Positions 25,101-33,237 of a stretch of DNA of 64,000 bases are shown here, one piece after another. Below the pieces are notes generated by a model that saw only the letters and a program-made list of their open reading frames with translations, did no database searches and was not told the DNA's origin. The DNA is from JABHGY01 sp964525185. GTDB taxonomy: Bacteria > Fidelibacterota > Marinisomatia > Marinisomatales > UBA1611. Numbering within the stretch: the first letter of the stretch is position 1; each line of letters begins with the position of its first letter. A program made the translations under genes and the position numbers. The DNA is taken from contig CAZGFQ010000001.1 in the NCBI GenBank assembly GCA_964525185.1, forward strand, positions 37,614 to 101,613. Direction: 5' to 3'.

Positions 25101-26757
25101 CTTGATCAAAATTGAATAATGTATTAGCTGTATCGGGATAAATGAGGACAGTGTTGAATTCTTGGCCGTCACCAACGAGAAAAATAGATTTTATTGATTC
25201 AAAATCTTGAAACAGATTTTCAATTTTTTGTGGTGCAATTGTTTGTCCTCGGCTATTCTTATATATGTCTTTTTTCCTATCAACGATGAAAAAATGACCA
25301 TTTTTTTCCTCGAAAATATCGCCAGTGTGGAACCAACCATTCTTAAGTAAAGGTATTTCATTTTTCCCAAAATAACCAATTGAAATATATTCACCGCGTA
25401 AAAGTAATTCATTGTCGTCTGCTAATGCCATTTCAATACCCGGTAAAGGTTTTCCAACAGAGTCCGGAGCATAATCGTTCGGAGGTGTCATAGAAATCCC
25501 TCCCGAAGCTTCCGTCATGCCATATCCGCTCATTAAATGAATACCCCGATCTTGGAAAAATGAGAAAATATCTGGATCCAAATATCCGGCTCCAGCGAGA
25601 CCCCATTTTAAATGTTCGCCTGTTATTTCTTTCAATAAATCTAAAACTTGATTGTCATTTAACTGGTTTGCATTTCTCTTTAATTCAATCATATCATACA
25701 TTTGAACCCATCGTTTTGGAATACTTATAAAAACGGAAGGTTTGGCTAAGCGAAATCCTTGAAGAATTGAATTAAATGCAGGTGACTCAGAAAATGTATA
25801 TGTAGCGCCCCAATAGATTGCTCCCATTAATTCAAAAAAACGACCAAATGTATGAAATAATGGCAGGTAGCATAAAAATACATCTGTATTTCCAACTTCT
25901 GGAAGCGCCAATGCTCGTGCAAACCGTTTAGAAACCATATTCACATGGGAGAATGAAATCCCTTTGGGAAAGTCTGTTGTCCCAGACGTATATAGTACGG
26001 TAACGGGGTCATCCACATTTATGTCATTGAATTGATCAATTGTTCGGATCGGTTCCGATGTGTGTACTAAATCGAGAAAAGATTCCCAGTGATACTTGGT
26101 ATGTATATATTGTTCTTTTCCAGATACGGCAATTATCTGAACTGATGAGTGATCTGTATAAATGGCATTCCACTTTTGTGCTGCACTTTCACTGCTAATA
26201 AATAGGTGTGTAACGCCAGAATGATTTAATGTATAAGATAAATGTTCTTGAGTTAAGTTTATGGGAAGAGGAACAACAGTTACGCCAGAAATAATACAAG
26301 CGAGATCCACCATAGATGTTTTAACCTGATTTGGAGAAAAAATGCCCACAATTATAGGACCATCTGAAAGAGCTTTTATTGATTCACTTATATGGCATAC
26401 TTGATTCCATACCTGAGAATAAGAGAAGGAGTGAAGTTCATCTTTCTCAATAAATTGCAATAATGGTTTATCCCCGTATAGCAGTACTCTTTGTAGAAAT
26501 AATTTTCCAAAGTGAAATTGGCTTTTCCGAATCAATTTAACAATAATTTTAAACCATTCATTATGATTATTATGATTAGAAAATAGGTGAGCAACGGCTG
26601 AATGGTGGCATTTATCTAGGAAAAAATATATATCTTCAGATGAAACGTCTTTATCCAAAAGTTCATGAGCCAAATCAATGATTAATGGCTTACTTTTGCC
26701 ATTCAAGTTTTTCGGTTCAAATGCATTTGAAATAACATCTTTCATGAGCAATTCCAT
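22171..26757 (-). CDS. 1528-aa AMP-ligase / unknown kinase-like region / GNAT fusion
   Basis: Residues 1-80 are an unassigned helical lead. Residues about 85-620 are an acyl-CoA synthetase-type adenylation domain: P-loop LYTSGTTDFPKG (255-266), YGMTE (412-416), HTGD (477-480) and DRKKD (493-497). Residues 620-1000 are unassigned. Residues about 1000-1165 have features reminiscent of a degenerate kinase/phosphotransferase fold (TEEYISGETL as hinge, NPSPRNLIIP and LISISD in place of the catalytic and metal motifs). The last 140 residues are a GNAT acetyltransferase with FQGNNLSQKL as the CoA-binding loop. No PCP carrier motif is seen. It stands alone; function unknown, perhaps activation of an acyl group and transfer to an amine. 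Confidence 0.75.
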   Translation of the reverse strand: MELLMKDVISNAFEPKNLNGKSKPLIIDLAHELLDKDVSSEDIYFFLDKCHHSAVAHLFSNHNNHNEWFKIIVKLIRKSQFHFGKLFLQRVLLYGDKPLLQFIEKDELHSFSYSQVWNQVCHISESIKALSDGPIIVGIFSPNQVKTSMVDLACIISGVTVVPLPINLTQEHLSYTLNHSGVTHLFISSESAAQKWNAIYTDHSSVQIIAVSGKEQYIHTKYHWESFLDLVHTSEPIRTIDQFNDINVDDPVTVLYTSGTTDFPKGISFSHVNMVSKRFARALALPEVGNTDVFLCYLPLFHTFGRFFELMGAIYWGATYTFSESPAFNSILQGFRLAKPSVFISIPKRWVQMYDMIELKRNANQLNDNQVLDLLKEITGEHLKWGLAGAGYLDPDIFSFFQDRGIHLMSGYGMTEASGGISMTPPNDYAPDSVGKPLPGIEMALADDNELLLRGEYISIGYFGKNEIPLLKNGWFHTGDIFEEKNGHFFIVDRKKDIYKNSRGQTIAPQKIENLFQDFESIKSIFLVGDGQEFNTVLIYPDTANTLFNFDQASREGIRHYFSSLILSVNSFLSSFERIVNFAVIQRDFSKDYGELTNKNSFNRKKVLENFGDVIVPMYRKNYINLYQGKNEIRIPIWLLRELGIPRTTLSWDGDYLLTQSEHGNLSFSWKENIIQIGDFQYEIEDSFFDFQPFIKSPHLWLGNESFVSFCGDLLFRLREFDNYQGIHVIANQSLFEHDGYRHKELDKGLTQLKEFHTLIQAYIHGDKTCFKPLRELIDQSNSQWKQLIRETCIQFFKHPNPRFKIDMIEILLPLLSGDMFFELLKDAFYSFRTQNVSTGFSIQSKRMKEPHYKSIIRALYEYRNRLNELDSIGLGFLQTLLLMVSDFGIQHPTGFSWARAELSWWQIANVPNRIKSTAQKSHFALINGFRRWLGPVATLSVDRETGQEYSWEQVLDFDNNVRQKHKEHILHAFMGTTLLREALFIFSNHCLIQLDDIPLKGIWVSHLGSRHGKSVFRILVRTRTLGIHNFVINVNEKLDRSFLEDETRWLILMGPAYKDDKLVEDFGGYWPEYDVYTEEYISGETLHQYLERNRVEIQNKRAEDRWQMRWLHFMWNGIYTYLEFWSRSHFTLNIKNPSPRNLIIPEHDYSRGRRLISISDREPEQSISTLYLTLFQQFILETEKQFPGLKRMADWEIIFTCTLRVATVNQGIPMLEKLIHAMDDKSIRIQFEELNCTAERIQQFITETKEIGVLTKPVVFASLRYERWLELNTDATRSARSSILEELYQDYHLDTLIEDYPETRVRFFMMTCFKQSSHELTEAFKEIIQNLRNKKMDPLSIAQRIQYIKNEIKLSEDEEFFLAKMLFRNLESGDYIELVSLEMGETEKLDLVVQVEDSNHQLYRVRPPFKPKEIAKFHSVLMEADLNALFQANHEFLFLFDKQNQLAGGVFWKNISSKHVHLEWVVVKKAFQGNNLSQKLMDECFNRLNARGITHATVGFFHEKFFYKMGFQIDPEFGGLVKYLNVN

Positions 26758-26938
26758 CCAATAAAGTTAGAGAAAAGTATAATTCATTCTTAATGAAACA
26801 TGTGGAAAATAATTAAATAATATTAATGATGGTTTAATGGCATAATAAAAAATGCGATTGTCCCATCAATGAACTGCACTAAATTTCTACCTGATACATA
26901 ACATATGAATCAACAGAATAACATTCATCCATATAAAA
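26758..26938. other. Divergent intergenic region, 181 nt
   Basis: AT-rich spacer between the leftward ligase fusion and the rightward HD-GYP gene. It must hold both promoters, but I could not assign -35/-10 boxes with confidence and saw no strong inverted repeat, RNA gene or short reading frame with coupling signals. Confidence 0.4.
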
Positions 26939-28570
26939 ATGTCTGAGATTAATCAACTCAAACAACGTATTTCCCAATTACAGGGAAGAATAGCCCATCT
27001 AAATGAAATTGGTATTGCCCTTTCATCTGAAAAAAATACGGATAAACTTTTTGAGATGATTTTAGATGCAGGTAAAAAAATTACAAATGCAGATGGCCGT
27101 ACACTGTACATGAAGAATCAAGATGGTAATCTTGATTTCAAAATATTATTAAATGAAACTATGAACACACATGTGGGTGGTACATCCGGTGTTGAAATTC
27201 CATTTTATCCAGTCAAATTATGGTTGGATGAACATACACCAAATCATGCTAATGTGTCTGCGTATGTTGCATTGACAGGAAAAACAGTTCATATTGATGA
27301 TGCTTACGAAGAAGATGGCTTTGATTTTTCTGGTACAAAAGGGTTTGATAAAAAAACAGGATTCAGATCAAAATCATTTTTAACGGTTCCATTGAAAAAT
27401 CATGAAGATGACATTATTGGAGTAATGCAACTCATTAATGCACGAGATAAAGAAGGAAATGTCATACATTTTTCAGATGAAATGCAGGAGCAAGTGGAAT
27501 CCATTGCATCTCAAGGTGCTGTTGCTTTAACCAATAAAAAGCTTGTTGAAGAATTAAAAACTTTATTTGAAGCATTCATAAAACTGATTGCTGTGGCCAT
27601 CGATAAAAAATCTCCATACACGGGCGGACACTGTGAACGAGTCCCCATTATAACTATGATGCTTGCAGATGCAGTTGAAAAAGTAGACTATGGAAAGTAC
27701 AAAGATTTTTCAATGAATGATGATGAACGCTACGAATTATATATTGCAGCATGGTTGCACGATTGTGGAAAAGTGGCTACACCACCACACGTTGTTGATA
27801 AAGGTACAAAGCTTGAAACAATTTATGATAGAATTGGTCTCATTGATACACGATTTGAAATATTGCGCCGTGATGCGAAAATCAAATATCTTGAACAAAA
27901 GGCAGGGTTATTTGAAGCAACAGAAGAAACAATTCAAAAAATTGAAGATGATTACCGTGCTCAATTAAAACAGATTGATGAAGACCAGGCTTTTATAAAG
28001 CTCGTGAATCATGGAGGCGAATTCATGGAAAAAGATCTTCAAGAAAGAGTTTTAGATATTGCTAAATACCCATATATCGAAAATGGAGTTGAAAAACCAT
28101 TTCTTAGTGCAGATGAAGTTACTAATCTGAATATTCCAAAAGGAACTTTAACAGATGAGGAACGCACTATCATTAATGATCATATTGTTATTACCATTGA
28201 TATGCTTGAAAAACTTCCATATCCAAAACAATTAAAAAATGTACCTGAATTTGCAGGTGGACATCATGAAAAAATGGATGGAACAGGATATCCAAAAGGA
28301 CTTAAAGGTGACCAAATGTCTGTCCAGGCAAAAATGATGGCCATTGCAGACATTTATGAGGCATTAACTGCGGCAGACAGACCTTATAAAGATGGGAAAA
28401 AAATATCACAAGCCATGCGAATCATGGGGTATATGAAAAATGATTATCATATTGACCCTGACTTATTCGAAATATTTGTAAAAGAAGGTATCTATAAAAA
28501 ATATGCAGGTGAATATGTAGATTCTATCCAGATTGACCAGGTTCAGGAAGGCGATTTCACTCTTTCATAA
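26939..28570 (+). CDS. GAF/HD-GYP cyclic-di-GMP phosphodiesterase
   Basis: A 543-aa soluble signalling protein. A short N-terminal coiled coil (residues 1-25) leads into a GAF sensor domain (about 25-200), then an HD-GYP domain: TGGHCERV, the metal-binding HD in WLHDCGK (274-275), HHEKMDGTGYP (442-452) and a late ADIYEALTAADRPYK. An insertion of about 110 residues with a coiled-coil stretch separates HD from GYP. It probably hydrolyses c-di-GMP in response to a small ligand or redox change at the GAF domain. The 88-aa gene follows directly after its stop codon. Confidence 0.9.
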   Translation: MSEINQLKQRISQLQGRIAHLNEIGIALSSEKNTDKLFEMILDAGKKITNADGRTLYMKNQDGNLDFKILLNETMNTHVGGTSGVEIPFYPVKLWLDEHTPNHANVSAYVALTGKTVHIDDAYEEDGFDFSGTKGFDKKTGFRSKSFLTVPLKNHEDDIIGVMQLINARDKEGNVIHFSDEMQEQVESIASQGAVALTNKKLVEELKTLFEAFIKLIAVAIDKKSPYTGGHCERVPIITMMLADAVEKVDYGKYKDFSMNDDERYELYIAAWLHDCGKVATPPHVVDKGTKLETIYDRIGLIDTRFEILRRDAKIKYLEQKAGLFEATEETIQKIEDDYRAQLKQIDEDQAFIKLVNHGGEFMEKDLQERVLDIAKYPYIENGVEKPFLSADEVTNLNIPKGTLTDEERTIINDHIVITIDMLEKLPYPKQLKNVPEFAGGHHEKMDGTGYPKGLKGDQMSVQAKMMAIADIYEALTAADRPYKDGKKISQAMRIMGYMKNDYHIDPDLFEIFVKEGIYKKYAGEYVDSIQIDQVQEGDFTLS

Positions 28571-28837
28571 ATGAAAAAACAGTCTATCATTTCAATGTCG
28601 CGAAATGAATTAAAGGTATACATTGAAGAAATCCAAAATGAACTACAAATCAAACTTACACAAGGGAAAAGCATAGATGAATTCCTTGATTCAACTGATT
28701 TATTTGATGAATTTGAAACAATCCTTCCAGATAAAGAATTCGGTATATTCGTTATTACTATTTTACACAATATTAAAAAAGAAGGTGTATTGAATTCTAT
28801 CCTTGATATGATAGAAATATCTACCAGAGAATTATGA
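28571..28837 (+). CDS. Small helical protein of unknown function
   Basis: An 88-aa protein beginning MKKQSIISMSRNELKVYIE, predicted mostly helical and acidic, without signal or membrane segment. Its ATG follows the TAA of the HD-GYP gene with no spacer, and its end overlaps the transporter start (ATGA, 28834-28837). I recognise no family. The strict coupling suggests a partner or regulator linking the phosphodiesterase and the transporter, but nothing in the sequence proves this. Confidence 0.6.
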   Translation: MKKQSIISMSRNELKVYIEEIQNELQIKLTQGKSIDEFLDSTDLFDEFETILPDKEFGIFVITILHNIKKEGVLNSILDMIEISTREL

Positions 28838-30636
28838 CCATTGAAATAGGAATCGTATTATTCTTACTTGTGGGGACGTTTACTTTATTCGTCACAGAAG
28901 TGTTCCAAATTGAAGTCACTGCTCTATTGACTTTGTCTGCTATACTTGTACTTGGATATATTTCCCCAACAGATGCAATTGAAGGATTTTCAAATCCAGC
29001 AGTTATTGTTATTGGATGTTTATTTATATTAAGCCATGCATTACAAAAATCGGGTGTATTAGAATATTTTGTTGTAAAAATTAATAAACTGGTCTCCAAG
29101 TCACTTTCTTTGGGATTGACTGTTTACCTACTTTCAATTGCATTAGCGTCTGCTGTTGTTAATAATACAGCCATTGTTGCTATTTTTATGCCCGTAACCA
29201 TTCGGATCGCAGGTCGATACAAATTAAGCCCATCCAAAGTATTGATTCCATTGAGTTATGCTGCCATATTCGGTGGAACATTAACATTAGTCGGAACATC
29301 GACAAATTTATTGGTAAATGCAATCTATATGGCTTCCGGAAATTACGAGCCGATGGGTATGTTTGAATTTGCTCGATTAGGATGGATTAATTTAGTAGTT
29401 GGTTTGGCTTATTTAGCGTGGATAGCTCCCAAATTACTTCCATCTAGAACGGTGACTTCAAGTTTAACAAAAAATTATCATTTGGGGGGCTATTTAACTG
29501 AAATGATGGTTGTGGCTGGGTCTCCCATGATTGGGAAATCGTGTTTACAACGAGGAATAAATCAACATTATGATGTGATGGTTTTAGATATTCAAAGGGA
29601 TAAGAAACTTATAACGACCAATATTCGTAATACGGAACTTCAAGCAGGTGATATTTTATTTGTACGTGGGTCGCTAGACGATTTTTTACGTATGAAAGAA
29701 GTAGAAAAAATCAATTTATTAACGGATGAAAAGTTGACTCAAAATGAACTTGAACAAGATGACAATATTTTAATTGAATGTATTTTAACCGATAGATCTG
29801 ACATGGTAGGAAGAAGCTTAATGGAGTTGAATTTTCGACGGAAGTTTGGAGCATTTGTTTTAGCTATTCGTCGAGAAGGATCATTGATTCGTAAAAAAAT
29901 TGCTCACCTTGTTCTTCGATCATTTGATGCCTTATTAATTTATGGTCCAATAGATAAAATCCAAGAAATGGGACACAATGGTGACTTTATTGTATTAGAA
30001 GAGTATGATACTTCCCTAAAGAAAAAGAAAAATTGGTGGGTGGCTACTGTGGTAATTTTACTCATTGTTTTTTTAGCTGCACTTGGAATTGTTCCCATTT
30101 TAAAAGGCGCCATTTTAGGAGTTGTTTTATTATTTGCATTTAGAGTCATTACACCTAACGAAGCGTATCAAGCAATTCATTGGCAAGTGATTGTCATGAT
30201 CGCTGCTCTCATTCCATTGGGAAAAGTAATTCAAACTACAGGTACAGCAGATTGGATTGGACAATCAATCATTTCATTTGTCCACAATGCACCCATAGAA
30301 TATCAGCCTGTATTGCTACTTGCATTAGTTTACTTAATAACAGTTATTTTAACAGAAGTATCATCTAATGCAGCAACCGCTATTATTATGGCTCCAATTG
30401 CAATTGCAATAACTGCACAGTTAGGGCTGGATGCTAGGCCTTATATTTTTGCAGTATCTTTTGCTGCATCAGCTTCATTTATTACTCCCGTTGGATATCA
30501 GACGAATTTGATGGTATATGGCCCTGGAGGATATAAATTTTCCGATTATATGCGAGTCGGTTTCCCTCTCGCAATAACGTTTTGGCTTTTAGCAACTTGG
30601 ATTATACCAAAACTATGGCCACTTGTGGCATTATAA
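28834..30636 (+). CDS. SLC13/DASS-type permease with two RCK_C domains
   Basis: A 600-aa transporter of the SLC13 (Na+/dicarboxylate or sulfate) superfamily. Two halves of membrane helices each hold an Asn/Thr-rich reentrant motif (SAVVNNTAIVAIFMP with TLVGTSTN; TEVSSNAATAIIMAP with TPVGYQTN). Between them (about residues 210-390) lie two TrkA-C/RCK-C-like regulatory domains. This architecture is common in bacterial sulfate or dicarboxylate carriers; substrate is not determinable. Coupled to the preceding 88-aa gene. Confidence 0.88.
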   Translation: MTIEIGIVLFLLVGTFTLFVTEVFQIEVTALLTLSAILVLGYISPTDAIEGFSNPAVIVIGCLFILSHALQKSGVLEYFVVKINKLVSKSLSLGLTVYLLSIALASAVVNNTAIVAIFMPVTIRIAGRYKLSPSKVLIPLSYAAIFGGTLTLVGTSTNLLVNAIYMASGNYEPMGMFEFARLGWINLVVGLAYLAWIAPKLLPSRTVTSSLTKNYHLGGYLTEMMVVAGSPMIGKSCLQRGINQHYDVMVLDIQRDKKLITTNIRNTELQAGDILFVRGSLDDFLRMKEVEKINLLTDEKLTQNELEQDDNILIECILTDRSDMVGRSLMELNFRRKFGAFVLAIRREGSLIRKKIAHLVLRSFDALLIYGPIDKIQEMGHNGDFIVLEEYDTSLKKKKNWWVATVVILLIVFLAALGIVPILKGAILGVVLLFAFRVITPNEAYQAIHWQVIVMIAALIPLGKVIQTTGTADWIGQSIISFVHNAPIEYQPVLLLALVYLITVILTEVSSNAATAIIMAPIAIAITAQLGLDARPYIFAVSFAASASFITPVGYQTNLMVYGPGGYKFSDYMRVGFPLAITFWLLATWIIPKLWPLVAL

Positions 30637-30670
30637 TAAATGTGTAACCTTATTTTAATAATTCTATCTA

Positions 30671-31267
30671 ATGAATAATCATTTGGACGAAAAAACACTG
30701 ATTGAAAATGCTGTGAATGGCGACCAAAATGCCATGGCAGTGTTAGTCGAATCTCACTCAGCTCGAATTTATAGTTTAGCAATTAAATTGCTACAAAACG
30801 AAGAAGATGCTGAAGATATTCTTCAAGAAACATTTATTATTATGATGAAAAAATTGAATACATTTTCTGGAAAATCAAGCCTATATACATGGCTATATCG
30901 GATTGCAACAAACCTCGCTTTAGGTAAATTGCGAAGTAAAAAAATTGTTAACCCAAATGATGATATTGATAATTTGAGTGAATCGAGTTATCTTGGAAAA
31001 GATATTCGAAAATGGGTAAACCCAATGGAAGAAGAGCAAGATCAATCTTTAATGAAATCGTGTTTAGAGCAAGCAATTTCAAAGTTACCTGATTCGTATC
31101 GGTCTGTTTTTATTATGAGAGATGTGGAAAAAAATTCAACGAGACATACTGCGGAAATATTGGGTCTTACAGAAGCAAATGTAAAAGTAAGATTAATGAG
31201 AGCCCGCCTTTATTTGAGAGATAGATTAGCTGAAAATATGAAATGCGTGGATGTAATACCAACCTAA
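30671..31267 (+). CDS. ECF-family RNA polymerase sigma factor
   Basis: A 198-aa sigma-70 factor with only regions 2 and 4. Region 2 shows DAEDILQETFIIMMKKL and TWLYRIATNLAL (about residues 45-85); region 4 shows LPDSYRSVFIMRD and the helix-turn-helix GLTEANVKVRLMRARLYLR (about 135-185). It heads a run of eight overlapping or adjacent small genes, the first being a zinc anti-sigma factor. It likely directs transcription of this cluster and perhaps stress genes elsewhere; the promoter motif was not identified. Confidence 0.9.
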   Translation: MNNHLDEKTLIENAVNGDQNAMAVLVESHSARIYSLAIKLLQNEEDAEDILQETFIIMMKKLNTFSGKSSLYTWLYRIATNLALGKLRSKKIVNPNDDIDNLSESSYLGKDIRKWVNPMEEEQDQSLMKSCLEQAISKLPDSYRSVFIMRDVEKNSTRHTAEILGLTEANVKVRLMRARLYLRDRLAENMKCVDVIPT

Positions 31268-31518
31268 TGAAATCTCATAAACATAATCATAATGATCATA
31301 TTATAGAACTAGTTCAAAAACACTTGGGCAGAGATTTGGGTGCTAAGGCAAAGGGCGAATTAAAACACCATATTGAGGAATGCCCAGATTGTAAGGTGTA
31401 TGTCGATAGTGTTGAAGAAACTGTCAAGTTATATAAAAGTATTGATAATGCAACCGATATCCCATCGGACGTATCTAAAAGATTATTTAAAGTTTTAAAT
31501 TTAAAAAAGGATTCATAA
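31267..31518 (+). CDS. Zinc-binding anti-sigma factor
   Basis: An 83-aa soluble protein carrying the ZAS motif H-x3-C-x2-C in HIEECPDC (about residues 36-43), the zinc site used by redox-sensing anti-sigma factors. The N-terminus is His-rich (MKSHKHNHNDH). I chose ATG 31267, which overlaps the sigma-factor stop (TAATG); an ATG at 31243 would lie inside that gene. It probably holds the ECF factor until oxidation or metal change releases it. No membrane segment. Confidence 0.82.
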   Translation: MKSHKHNHNDHIIELVQKHLGRDLGAKAKGELKHHIEECPDCKVYVDSVEETVKLYKSIDNATDIPSDVSKRLFKVLNLKKDS

Positions 31519-31883
31519 TGGCAAGACTTATATTAATTCCATCTGAGCATACCGATACTTCCCAAGTAGGTGGGAGCCATTTTGGACGCGCAAAATGGTA
31601 TGTTTTAATGAATGAAAGTGGCGATGTAGAATTGGCCATTCCAGGTGGTCCATCCACTGGTCACGGGTTAATATTTAAACATCTAAAGGATGAATTACCT
31701 GAAGCGGTACTTATTACAGGAGCAGGGACACATGCATTCAAAGTAATGGAAAAATGGGGCGTGCCTCCCAGCCATTATCCGCAAGGCGTTTCCATGAAGG
31801 ATGCAACTGTTGCCTATTTTGAAAATAAATTATTACCTTTCAAAGAGGAAGAAGCACATGCTTGCAAAACACACGTACATTGA
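31518..31883 (+). CDS. NifX/NifB-like FeMo-cofactor-domain protein
   Basis: A 121-aa protein of the dinitrogenase iron-molybdenum cofactor family. The family pattern is seen in the N-terminal strand, SHFGRAKWYVL, the STGHG segment and ITGAGTHAFKVMEKWGV. The C-terminus is Cys/His-rich (HACKTHVH). No nitrogenase genes are near, so nitrogen fixation is not implied; stand-alone members are thought to handle metal-sulfur clusters. Coupled to the anti-sigma gene (TAATG) and overlaps the DUF1858 gene by 26 nt. Confidence 0.8.
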   Translation: MARLILIPSEHTDTSQVGGSHFGRAKWYVLMNESGDVELAIPGGPSTGHGLIFKHLKDELPEAVLITGAGTHAFKVMEKWGVPPSHYPQGVSMKDATVAYFENKLLPFKEEEAHACKTHVH

Positions 31884-32076
31884 AGATTTAGTTCGTGACT
31901 ATCCTGAAGTTGTTCGTCCTTTAGCTGAAAAAGGGTTAATCTGTATTGCCTGTGGTGAACCCGTCTGGGGTACTTTAGGCGAATTGGCAGAAAGTAAAGG
32001 GATAACACATATTGATACTATTATAGAAGAATTGAATTCAATTATTTCAGAAAAAAGAGAGGAAATTACTCAATGA
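31858..32076 (+). CDS. DUF1858 redox-disulfide domain protein
   Basis: A 72-aa protein beginning MLAKHTYIEDLVRDYPEVV, matching the DUF1858 domain (hybrid-cluster-protein-associated redox disulfide). The expected Cys pair is in CIACGEPVWGTLGEL. ATG 31858 has GAGGA at a workable distance; an earlier ATG in this frame lies deep in the preceding gene. It ends in an ATGA overlap with the rhodanese gene. A role in thiol or persulfide chemistry is inferred from the domain and neighbours. Confidence 0.82.
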   Translation: MLAKHTYIEDLVRDYPEVVRPLAEKGLICIACGEPVWGTLGELAESKGITHIDTIIEELNSIISEKREEITQ

Positions 32077-32489
32077 TTAAATCAATATTTTTACTTGTTG
32101 CATTGGTAGGAACGGGACTTTGGATGTATAGTGGTCAAAATGCCATTCTATCAGATGGGCAAAAATATTCCATAGAAAATATACCAAATATTTCAGTCGA
32201 AGATGTTATTTCTAAAATTGAAAATAATGAAAATATTCTTATACTAGATGTAAGAACAAAGGGTGAATATACCGGCTCACTTGGACATATAGATAATTCA
32301 ATATTGATACCAGTACAAGAGTTAGGATCTAGATTATCTGAAATGAAACTTTATAATGAAAAAGAAATTATAGTTGTATGTCGAAGTGGGAATAGAAGCC
32401 GAACTGGTACAATGATTCTCATGAATGCAGGGTATCGTGCTATCAACATGCTTGGGGGAATGAAAGCGTGGAACAAAAAGAAAAATTAA
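32073..32489 (+). CDS. Exported or membrane-anchored rhodanese-like protein
   Basis: A 138-aa protein with an N-terminal hydrophobic segment (MIKSIFLLVALVGTGLWMY) and a rhodanese domain. The catalytic loop is CRSGNRSRTG (about residues 109-118) after the LDVRTKGEY motif. The active-site Cys is intact, so persulfide transfer is plausible. It likely acts at the outer face of the membrane. Overlaps DUF1858 upstream (ATGA) and DUF6132 downstream (22 nt). Confidence 0.88.
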   Translation: MIKSIFLLVALVGTGLWMYSGQNAILSDGQKYSIENIPNISVEDVISKIENNENILILDVRTKGEYTGSLGHIDNSILIPVQELGSRLSEMKLYNEKEIIVVCRSGNRSRTGTMILMNAGYRAINMLGGMKAWNKKKN

Positions 32490-32695
32490 ATAAGCTCAAA
32501 CAACGACTTCCTAAATTACTTTTGGGAGGATTTGTCGGAGCAAGTATAGGTTATATTTATTATTATTTTATTGGGTGTAATTCAGGGCATTGCTCCATTA
32601 CAGGTAATCCAATTAATAGTACAGTCTATGGCGCATTTGTAGGCTTTTTATGGATGTGGCCTGTAAAGAAAAAAAATGGAGAAACTAAATCATGA
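32468..32695 (+). CDS. DUF6132-like small membrane protein
   Basis: A 75-aa protein with two membrane segments around a Cys-containing loop (IGCNSGHCSITGNPINS). This loop matches the pattern I associate with DUF6132, often encoded near rhodaneses. It starts at GTG 32468, with GGGGGA eight bases upstream inside the rhodanese gene. A function in sulfur or redox transfer across the membrane is inferred from context only. Confidence 0.72.
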   Translation: MEQKEKLNKLKQRLPKLLLGGFVGASIGYIYYYFIGCNSGHCSITGNPINSTVYGAFVGFLWMWPVKKKNGETKS

Positions 32696-33078
32696 AATAT
32701 GGTTATTCAAAAAAAGTAAATCTATCTATGGATAGTGCAGAATCGAATATTCGAAAATCATTAATGGATGTGGGGTTTGGGGTATTAACTGATATAGATG
32801 TACAGCAAGCAATGAAAGAAAGGCTGGGTGAATCTTTCAGACCGTATAAAATTTTGGGAGCTTGTAATCCTCCCATTGCATTTAAAGCATTATCGGAAGA
32901 AATTGAAATTGGATTATTGTTGCCATGCAATGTCGTTTTATGGGAAAATGATGATAAAACTGTAACAGTCGCTGCAATAAATGCAAAATCTATGTTGTCA
33001 GTTACTGAGCGAAATGATTTGGCTGAAATGGCGGACCATATTAATGGCTTATTACAGACGGCAATTGATGCCGTATGA
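32692..33078 (+). CDS. DUF302 family protein
   Basis: A 128-aa protein with the DUF302 pattern: an alpha/beta start, DIDVQQAMKERLG, then FRPYKILGACNPPIAFKAL and the strand LLPCNVVLWEN. Both cysteines of the typical GACNP and PCNV segments are present. No signal peptide. The family is small and poorly characterised, possibly binding small ligands or metals. It overlaps DUF6132 (ATGA) and the 29-aa peptide gene (ATGA). Confidence 0.85.
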   Translation: MKYGYSKKVNLSMDSAESNIRKSLMDVGFGVLTDIDVQQAMKERLGESFRPYKILGACNPPIAFKALSEEIEIGLLLPCNVVLWENDDKTVTVAAINAKSMLSVTERNDLAEMADHINGLLQTAIDAV

Positions 33079-33164
33079 CGGATGCATTATCCATCATCCT
33101 TATTTTTGGTGCTTGGTATTTAGTCAATAAAGTCATTTTACCAAAGCTTGGAGTCCCAACATGA
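33075..33164 (+). CDS. 29-aa membrane peptide, possibly longer by UGA read-through
   Basis: ATG 33075 overlaps the DUF302 stop (ATGA). The product is a single helix (MTDALSIILIFGAWYLVNK) ending ILPKLGVPT before TGA 33162-33164. After this TGA the same frame runs 28 more sense codons (QVPYIPCEEKKLEQ...) to a second TGA at 33249, overlapping the next gene start. This leaves open UGA recoding or a recent truncation; I see no convincing SECIS hairpin just downstream. Short length keeps confidence modest. Confidence 0.5.
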   Translation: MTDALSIILIFGAWYLVNKVILPKLGVPT

Positions 33165-33237
33165 CAAGTGCCATATATTCCGTGTGAAGAAAAAAAATTA
33201 GAACAAAAAAACATTCCAACAGAAAGAGAAAACCATC

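Noticed and set aside
31518..31883. Evidence for nitrogen fixation from the NifX-like gene
   Set aside because: No nif structural or assembly genes nearby, and stand-alone family members are widespread in non-fixing bacteria.
33165..33237. SECIS-like hairpin after the first TGA of the 29-aa peptide gene
   Set aside because: No stable stem with the usual bulge and apical G could be drawn by hand; left as an open question under findings.
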